This document shows positions 56,179-64,000 of a stretch of 64,000 bases of DNA, one piece after another (the first letter of the stretch is position 1; each line of letters starts with the position of its first letter). Origin of the DNA: Prunella strophiata (Eukaryota > Chordata > Aves > Passeriformes > Prunellidae). Under the pieces are notes generated by a model. It did no database searches, was not told the DNA's origin, and saw only the letters and a list, made by a program, of their open reading frames with translations. The translations under genes and the position numbers were made by a program. Where the stretch lies: the NCBI GenBank assembly GCA_036583965.1, contig JAZBQD010000027.1:29767001-29831000 (forward strand), read 5' to 3'.

Positions 56179-58489
56179 TACTATGCTGAAATAGAGGATA
56201 ATAAGACACCAGATCTCTGCAAAGTGCAGTAATCAAGTCAAAACATTGAAATTGATCTTTAAACTGTTTTCCACTGGAGGAACTTCAGAAAAGGCAGATT
56301 GCTAGAGAATTTATAACCAAAACATTCAAACCCACCTGGAAACATGCCACTCTTACACCACTGTGAAGCTGTAACACCTCCTGAGTGATTGTACTCAACA
56401 GAAAAGCAAAGTATTCAAATGTAACTACTTCTCAAATAAACATTGTAGGGAATAGAGGAGGAAACTCATTTCTGGTTAGAACGAAAACCAATTTACCAGA
56501 AGAGGATCCATTTCCCTAAACACTAGCAAAGACTTCCAAAACTAACTATACAATTAGTTTCCACCAAAAGTCAATCCTTTGAATAAGATTCTTGGACAAA
56601 GCCTCAACTCCTATTCTTTTTCCTTCCAAAATGAAAAATTAAGTCACATGCATTGACAACTGCAACAGATCAGCATCTGCAGTTTGCTTTCTACCCCCAA
56701 AAAATCTGGCTGTGTGACTTAAGGTACACATAAAAGACATGACCTTATCAGAAAGGTCAGCAATACTTGAACTGAAAGCACAGCCACCTAACTTAGCTCA
56801 ACACCCTGAAAGCCAGAGGTTTAAGCATCACTTACCACTGACAAGAAGTGTAACCTTAAGAACATTCCATAATTACTAAGTAATTGCCTTCTGGAAACTT
56901 GTACCATCACACCTTGCAATACAACATACAGAGGTTTTGGTGATGAAAGAATAAATAAGTAAATATAGACACACACAAAATGTAAGAGACATTCTGAGAG
57001 CTGTGTTTATTTATTTACATGCAAGAAAAGACCACAGATTGGTCATGGTTACTCAAGACTGATTCCTTTCATCAAAAGAATACTACACAAGTTTTGTAGC
57101 ATGTGCTGAGGAAGGACTTTGTTGCCAGTGACATTCACACTGATTTCATTTCTCACCTGTGTCACTGATACACTGCATGATAGAAACCAACTTATTTCAC
57201 TTCTAAGCCCAAGAGTGATGTGGAAACTTTACTAAGCCATTCAGCAAATGGCCTTCAAGATCCTCTCTTAGATTCAGTCACTGACTGAAATCATGTTCTG
57301 AGTTTACTGCTTCTTAAAAACACCTTTCCCTTTCCTTTTCTCTGCCCTTTTACCTTTCCTTATCTAGTTAGAAACCATGTGGGAGATACCAAGAATTTGA
57401 GCAATTAAGACAGGAAGCTGTCCACCATCATTAGTAGTAATGAGCTCTCCTATTTAAGAGTTTGCCAGTAGCCTAATGTAAAATGAAAGATCACACATGA
57501 AGGCAAATACGCAGATTATAATTTATCCATTAATTACCACAGTTAATGTGCACTGCTTTGCATCAAAGTGTAACTCTACTTCAAAAAGGGTATTTCTAAT
57601 CCAAACAGATACCAAAGCCCCGTTTGGACAGAGCAGCCAGATCAGTAACTGACATAGCCAAGGCTGTACCTTGATACCACTGAATCACCAGAACATCAGC
57701 ACAAATCACACACAAGTCAGGAAACTGTAGGATACATCAAGCACCTGCAGAGGGTATAAACTAACCAAGAACTTAGTTTCAGACTGTCTACACAGATTGT
57801 AACTCAAGAACTCATTCCCTCATTTGTCTCGAATAAAAAATGCTTCAATTTCCAAAATTTTAGTTTATTCCAATGATTTCTAAAATGGATTCATGCATCA
57901 ACAGAAAATAATTAAATTAATTCCAACTGGAAGCATTTATGTACAGATGGCATCAAGTATTTATCCACCCATCTTGCTGTTAAATATTAACATCCCCTTC
58001 TCAATGGAAGGGGAAGGGCATACACTGAAGCTGTAAATTTCTATGTGGAGTTAGTTATTTTAGTGATGGGGGAAGAAAATGAATTTTTAAAAAAACTAAA
58101 AAAGATACATGGATCATTTTTCTCATTGCTTTGTCTCCTTGGTACAAATTGCACTCCTACATCTCAGGCAGGGCTTACCCCCTTATACAAGAACTTGATA
58201 CTGAATGCTGCTTGTTTAGGGGGAACTGAGAGCTTCCATTCAACCACAACAAGCTGAGGTTAGAATCACTCATTAACCAACACTTCAACTAATTTTTAAG
58301 TATTACATATTTACAGATACAAAAGTTCTGCTCTCTGCTTCACAAGCACCCAGCAGGCAGATGCTGGAGAAGCTACCCAAGAGCAGCCCAAAGACACAGG
58401 TTTTAGGATGGCATTAGGAAAAATCAACATTGGCAGCAGAAGGAAGGTAAGGAAGAGCTCTCTGTGCTCAGTGGAACAAGTCACCTGTT

Positions 58490-60066
58490 AACACAGTACA
58501 TGGAAAAGGATGACATATATGTACCTTTTTTGCCCCAGTTTTCACTGGCAAGGTCCCCTCAGAAGCCTTCCAGATCGCCAGTAACAGTCTGCTGGAGTGA
58601 GAAGTACCCTCCAAAAGAGAAAGACTAATTTGGGAAGCACTTCAGGAAATTGGAAATATACAATCCATGTAACCAGATGGGCTGTATCTCAGAATCCTGA
58701 GGGAGCTGGCCAGTGTAGCTGAGGATATCATACTCTACCATTTTTGAAAGGCCATGAGAAGTGAAAGGCTCCTTCTGACCAGAAAAAAGGCAAGTATCAC
58801 AACCAATTTCAAGAGCAAGAAGGAGGATCCAGGCAACCACAGATCAGCCAGCCTAACCTAAATCCAAGAGAGGATTATAGAGCAAATCCTCCTGGAAGGC
58901 ATCCTTCTGCTCAAGGAGCACAGAAGACGACAGGGAATAGCTACCATGGATTTACCAAGGACAACTGATGCCTGAAGAACACAAGAGCTTACTGCAAGGA
59001 GATGACTGGCTTGGCAGATGATGGAAGAGCACTGAACACAGAAGGCCATTAACAACAGTCTCCCACAGCATCCCTACAGCCTAACTGGTGGGACAGGCAC
59101 GGGGTCAGTGAGCAGTGAGGTGTCTGGGAACTTGCTGAGCTGAAAGAACAGCCACCAGCTGTAACAAGTTCCATCCAAGCAGTTGCAGTGGCATCCCATC
59201 TGGATGAAACCAGCAGTACCCCGATCTCTTCAGGAATCATCTAGATGATGGGACAGGCTGCATGCTCAGGAAGTTTCCAATGACACCAAAATGGGAGGAG
59301 TGCTCAGCTCCACTCAGACTGGACAGGCTGGAGAAAGGCACTAGCAGGACCTTGTGAAGTTCAGTGAAGGCAAGTGCTGGGTCCTGTATCAGTGGCAGAA
59401 CAACCTCCTGTGACAAGACGGGCTGAACATGAACTAGATAAAGACTCTTTCAGAAAAGTATTTGGAGATCCCAGCAGACAAAATTTTGCAAACAAGTCAC
59501 CAGTAGATGCTCCTAGCAAAGGCAGCTGAGCACAGTGTGGGCTGTTTGCAGGAGTCCAGGCAGCAGGTCCAGGGAAGGATGAGTCCCCTCTGTTGAGCAC
59601 TGGGAGCCCGTGTCTGCAGCCAGGTTTGGGCTGCCCGGTGCAGGACTCACACAGACACTCTGGAGCATGTCCAGTGGCCAAGCTGGCCAGATGGCAGGAG
59701 CACATGGTGTACTGTGACAGGCTGATGGAACTGGGTTTGCACAATCTGGTCAAGAAAAGAGCTCTAAAGAATCATTATTACTGTCAGCTCTCTAATGAAA
59801 GGCTGCAGAAGAGAGAACTGGACTCTTCTGGATGATGGACACTGACATGTTAAGAGGCAACAGACACAAGCTGGAAAGTAAATTTCAACTAGCTTAGAGG
59901 GAAGGAGGAAAGAAAAAATCACTGAGTGCAGTCAAATGTGGAAATAGATTGCCCAGAAAGGTGTTAAAGGCTGGAACAATCTTATCTAAATTATTCCTAC
60001 TTTAATATATGCAGGAAGCTGGATTAGATGACCTCCAGAAGCCCCTTCCAACCTAAATGACTCTGT
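58490..60066 (+). mobile_element. Long decayed CR1 LINE, including reverse-transcriptase region
   Basis: About 1.6 kb follows the CR1 ORF2 3' half in order. It starts around GGAAAAGGATGACATA and GTTTTCACTGGCAAGGTCCC. It then passes CTGAGGGAGCTGGCCAG, GAGCAAATCCTCCTGGAAGG and CCATGGATTTACCAAGGACA. Further on are TCTCCCACAGCATCCCTACA and AAGTTTCCAATGACACC, then the 3' tail GACCTCCAGAAGCCCCTTCC. The site coding the FADD catalytic motif of the reverse transcriptase is changed and has lost a base relative to the expected frame, and many stops interrupt the frame, so the copy is dead. It lies antisense to RABGAP1L in intron 1. Confidence 0.88.
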
Positions 60067-61923
60067 TTTAGGAATTTACTATTGGACCTGCCAATTACTC
60101 TATATTAGAAACTCTCCTTCAGCATGTTTTGCATCAGGTTTATTACTTTCAATCATGTGTTTCAAAATTCCAGTTCTCCTGTACATACAGTAAGCCTAGA
60201 TCCAGTGTTGTACACAGAAATGTACATATCTCTTATCTTATTGCCCTTAGAACTTCTTCCCTTTGTACTGCTGTGCTTCCCCCACAAACAGGGATCATGT
60301 TTTCAGCATCAGAAAATTTTGAACTTTTAAGCTTACTTGATCTAAAAACCCCACACCTTCTTCAATATTCTGGCTTATGATACAGGGATGATGAGAGTAG
60401 GAAAGCAGATGGCTGTGACCTATCTCATTTTGTGGCAAAAGCTACTTTTTCCCTCTGTCCACTTAAAAACATTAGACAGTTCTGCTACTCTTTCCAAAGA
60501 GTAAGAAATATTCCATGAAAGACAGTCTAACATGTTTTCCACAAGGGCCTTACTCACCTTTCAGAGCAATCTATTTTACTAAGCAGATTTTGGTATCCCA
60601 TATATGTATTTATGTTCTGTTTACAAACAGTCACACCCAACAAACTAGTTTGTCAGCATCACAAAGTCCCCTCTGGGAACACTCCTGACAGCAAATTTAA
60701 ATAAACACCTTCAAAGCCACAGAGGTTTTCTAATAATCTACACATTGGTTTTGTTTCTCTTTAAAGTTAAGAATACAGGAAAAAGGTGAAATAAATAATT
60801 CTCAAACATGTCAGTCTCTGTTTATGGACTAGGACTCCACCAAAGAACAAAGAATCCCTTCACCAATCCAGGTTACAATAATGGCTCCTTCAACAGCTGT
60901 ACCAGTAAAACAGAGTGAGACTGAGACTGGAACAAACTGCCAAAGGTATGAATTTCAAAAAACACATCTTATCAGAATATACTTGAAAAGAACTTAACCT
61001 TCACTAAAAGGACACCCTCAGGAAGCTCAATGTTAATGCCTGAAAGGTGCATTTTAATTTTCACTTAATAGGTCAAGATTAAAATTCATGGGGAGAAGCT
61101 GAGAATTATTACAGGAATGATTAGTGCAGCTGGTGGCCCAAAGAGCAAACAAACCTTTCATGGTGTATTTCCACACATTTTTGCATCCTTTTTGTTAAAA
61201 GTGCCTTTTTATTTTTTTTAATACCAAGTTTAAGAGTGACAATAAAACCTATCAGTCCATGGGGTGCATAAAATGAGTATAATCCCATGACAAATTAATC
61301 TAGAGTAGAAATCAGAAAGTGTGTAATTACCAAGGTCAGTCAAGTTTGAAATAGCCTTCCTATTACAGCAGAGGTAATAGCAATACACAACTAATTATTT
61401 TTAAATTAGAGCTGAATAAATTTACAAAAGCTCCTAACAAAGCTGAGATTGCTCCCTGAAATTAAGAACTCAGCAAAAAGTTCAGAGAGCAGAACAGATG
61501 AACAAAGGAGAGAGAAGAGAACCACAGCAATTTCTGTGGGCCCATGGAAGAACAGAGACACAGAGATGGCTCTTGAGTACATTTAATGTTGTCAAAACTA
61601 AATAAAAAATTACACCATGGCTTCATAATCAATGTAAGACAGTACTAGCAGAAGAAAAAAGAGCCACCACCCTTGCTACCTTCACCATAAGTAGCTTAAG
61701 TCCATCAAACTCACAGTGTAGATTCTTCTAGCAGCACTGGCTCCTGCCATGAACTCAGTGACCATAAAGCCAGGTCCCAGCCAAGGACCATCACCACACC
61801 TGGGACTGTTCCACTCTCCCCCCTACCAACACTCAACTTCCTCCTCTGAACTGAGCCAATGCCCACATGGCCGGGCGAGAGAGCTGGGTCGGGAAGTTGT
61901 TGTAATCAGAGTACCTCAGGGGA

Positions 61924-61948
61924 CAAAACAAAAAAAAAAAAAAAAAAG
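61924..61948. repeat. Poly-A run
   Basis: An A-run of about 18 (61930-61947), after a short acaaaac lead, follows a GC-richer segment (61741-61920). It may be a retroposed tail or simple low complexity. Confidence 0.8.
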
Positions 61949-63847
61949 AAGAAATAGAAGTACATCTTTTTAACCAGATTAGTTCTTTTTACACACTTCC
62001 TGACTGTGGAAGTCCCTTTGATGAGAGAAGGAGCAGCCACAAATGCAGACTGTCTTGAAATGCTAGGGAGTACACCAGGAACACAAGAGAGCCACATTAT
62101 AAACTTGATCTTTTTGCAATCCCCTTACTAACACCAACACAACTTAATCTGTGAATCACTTTTTAAAGAACTGAATGCTATTTTTTAACAAAGCAATACA
62201 TTTCACTGTAACCATATTAAAGCAAACAATGCAGAGCAATTTTTACAGTTCTCATACGTGCAGCCAAACTGTTCACAACCCCAGAGTCCTTTCAGAAAAA
62301 CACAGTTATTTTAAAAATCAAATAAATAAAACAAAACAAACCCAGCATGATTTTCCACCTCTGCCTAAAACAGAAGGAAGTAGTGGAAGGCTCTGTCACT
62401 CATTGATTTCTGGGGTTCATCAGCTGGTGCTGGCTGCCCTCTGGACACTCACTGGCAGCATTCTTAAAACACTGGAGTCAATTTGTGCTTACTGTAACTG
62501 TATTGTAGTCTTTTCAAGTTTAAACTACAAAGTTATTAATAATATCATTATTACCATCTAATCCACATAAACAGAGTTAGCTACAGTCCTACTTAAAACC
62601 TAGGCAGAGGCATAATTTGCAGAACCAAGCTTATAGACCCAGTAAACCTTCATGCCAATCAGGAGCCAGGTTGGTCTGACAGGCAGTCAGGACTTGGCCT
62701 ATATCACAGAGGTCCGGTTAAATAAAGCTACAGTACCTTCTCTGCATTTAAAGAAATAACAAAATGTTGCCTGTACCATCAACAAGATGTCTCTCCGGAA
62801 ACTGAAAGCACACCTGCCCATCTGAAAGTTTTAGCTGAAAAACAACGTGGTTGTGAGACTAGAGCTCGACAGTGAGAGAGACAAGCAATGCTTACCCAAG
62901 CAAGTTATTTCTTAATTGTCACTAGATTTATCTCTGTTTTAAAGAAGAGCTGACATTTTGAATCTTTTTTCCCCCTCTTAGGCACACGATGGATGGATAC
63001 ACACATGCACACAGCTGTGACATGTGGTAGGATATGCCTTATTCACAGCAGTATCAAACCAAGCAGCACAGCTTTGAGAGAGTGACAGCAGGAGCAAAGT
63101 ACACACGACACTGCAGGAACTTAGCCAGGAGGAGAGCACCAAGTCCATTTCCTTCACTGCTGTCCCCGTTTCACATGCTATCAGCAGGTTTTCAAGTACT
63201 TTTATCTAAAGGCAAGAATTTTGTACCAGCTTACAGGTCGGGAGAGAGCAGAGGAGGGCTTAAAAAATAAAACAAACCACCAGAAATGAAACAGACAACC
63301 AGAAAAAAAAAAAAAGAGAGAAAGAAAACCACCCCAAACCAAAACATAACGTAGGTGAAATTGACGCATGCAGACGGCACAGATTTAGGACAGTAGTTTG
63401 CTAGTCTGGGCTCTTGGGAAGTGACTTCACTTTTCCCGCGGAGGAGGCAGGGAGATGAACGCTTCCACAGCGCTCTCGCATTCCTGACCACGAAAACAAC
63501 TTTATTTTCTAAATCCTGCACTGTGCTCCAGCTCTCTCCTCCCGGAGCGCCACTGCCCAGGGAACTCCACACACACAAACCCCAAACAACCCGAACCGGC
63601 GGAACCATCACCCCGCGGCCCCGCCGCGCCGGGGGCCCGCGGCCAGCGGAGGAGCCCCCTCAGGTCAGCGGGCACCATCCCCCGTCACACGGGCTGCCCC
63701 GGGGCTCCCTCTCCTCCCGCGCCCGTCCTCCTGCGGGAGCGGCGCCTCCCCGCCCGCGCCCCGCATGACACCCGCTCCGCTCCGCTGCGCTCCGCCGGCC
63801 GCGGCGGGGCAGGCCCGCGGCAGCGTCCCGATCGAGCTCTCTCTCAC

Positions 63848-63960
63848 CGCTGCAGCCGGGCCGTCCTCCCCGCGCTGCCGCTGCCTCCAGCCCGGCGGGG
63901 CCGCGCAGCCGCCTCAGCGCCGGGACAGCGTCGCCCACATTCCGGCGGCGAGAGGGCGGG
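63848..63960 (-). other. RABGAP1L: Probable non-coding exon 1 (5' UTR)
   Basis: On the minus strand a good donor GCG|GTGAGAG falls with the last exon base at 63848. It is the best donor I found in the CpG island. Splicing from it to the exon 2 acceptor would give a GC-rich 5' UTR. The upstream boundary is not visible, so the right-hand coordinate is a placeholder. The segment contains an ATG at 63940-63938 opening a nine-codon upstream ORF (stop included) that ends at 63914. Assignment rests on position and splice consensus only. Confidence 0.5.
63914..63940 (-). promoter_or_regulatory. Possible short upstream ORF in 5' UTR
   Basis: An ATG with G at -3 and T at +4 opens eight sense codons followed by TGA, wholly inside the proposed exon 1. 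If the transcript begins upstream of 63940, it could reduce initiation at the main start. Whether it is transcribed is unknown. Confidence 0.3.
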
Positions 63961-64000
63961 CGGGTGCGCGCGCACGGCTGACACGGCGTGAGGGCGGGAG

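Larger units (their letters stand above)
43899..63847 (-). other. RABGAP1L: Intron 1 (about 20 kb)
   Basis: AT-rich intron between non-coding exon 1 and the first coding exon. It holds a long decayed CR1 at 58.5-60.1 kb, an AT-rich block at 53.4-53.9 kb, palindromes at 49220-49259, 53317-53354 and 55969-56007, a 49-bp-period duplication at 56103-56178, an A-rich tract at 50483-50530 and a poly-A run near 61930. Elsewhere, in 43.9-49.2, 50.6-53.3, 54.2-55.9 and 60.1-61.7 kb, I see only unique AT-rich DNA with short chance ORFs, none resembling a protein I know. Confidence 0.7.
63420..64000 (-). promoter_or_regulatory. RABGAP1L: CpG-island promoter of RABGAP1L
   Basis: After more than 60 kb of AT-rich DNA the sequence becomes strongly GC- and CpG-rich from about 63.42 kb to the window end, densest after 63.59 kb. 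GC-box-like GGGCGGG strings occur around 63954-63964 and at 63992-63998. No TATA box is evident. The position upstream of a minus-strand gene and the CpG-island type fit the broad promoter of a widely expressed gene. The true transcription start may lie just past position 64000. A divergent plus-strand transcript leaving the same island cannot be excluded. Confidence 0.75.

Noticed and set aside
59361..59753. Minus-strand ORF of 130 codons
   Set aside because: Antisense to the decayed CR1 at 58490-60066. It is an element remnant, not a gene.
61869..61875. GGCCGGGCG string recalling the start of a primate Alu
   Set aside because: The following sequence does not match Alu and the genome is avian. 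Coincidence.
63421..63768. Plus-strand ORF of 115 codons in the CpG island
   Set aside because: Proline/arginine-rich translation typical of CpG-island noise. No evidence for a divergent coding gene.

Overview
The window is vertebrate nuclear DNA, almost certainly from a bird. It is AT-rich and gene-poor. It carries several fragments of CR1, the main avian LINE, some ending in the ATTCTATGA-type tail of CR1. It also carries two copies of an LTR family I recognise from avian ERV-L-like elements. I cannot name the species or be certain of the order. No bacterial, plasmid or phage features and no CRISPR arrays were seen. Nearly every listed open reading frame is intronic noise. The exceptions are short minus-strand ORFs that overlap real exons.

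One gene fills the window: RABGAP1L (RAB GTPase-activating protein 1-like), on the minus strand, incomplete at its 3' end. The CpG-rich promoter and a probable non-coding exon 1 lie at about 63.4-64.0 kb. A 20 kb intron 1 follows. Twelve coding exons then run from 43.9 kb down to 10.2 kb. I placed every exon by GT/AG splice sites and by reading phase. All eleven coding junctions are in phase and give about 570 codons. In order these encode a short acidic N-terminus (exons 2-3), a PTB/PID domain (exons 4-6), the kinesin-like region conserved in RABGAP1 proteins (exons 7-10), an acidic low-complexity linker (exons 11-12) and the start of the Rab-GAP TBC domain (exon 13). The TBC catalytic arginine and glutamine fingers and the C-terminal coiled coil must lie beyond position 1.

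The most notable observation is in exon 2. The family N-terminus reads from an ATG at 43865 for 39 codons and then hits TGA, because the exon has one base too many relative to the expected frame. The frame that continues into exon 3 has its own ATG at 43801. Either this is an assembly error or indel allele, or the N-terminus has been rebuilt in this lineage. The second notable feature is a nearly perfect direct repeat of about 195 bp in introns 7 and 8 that brackets exon 8. Intron 1 also holds three AT-rich palindromes or hairpins and an AT-rich block at 53.4-53.9 kb that may be a diverged LTR.

Repeats: CR1 fragments at 11.7-12.2 (+), 15.8-16.0 (-), 18.4 (-), 27.6 (+), 35.4-35.7 (+), 41.3 (-) and 58.5-60.1 kb (+, a longer copy with a decayed reverse transcriptase region). 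LTRs lie at 18.5 and 30.1-30.7 kb (+). I found no second gene, RNA gene or novel multi-gene system. All homology statements come from recognising the proteins, not from a search.
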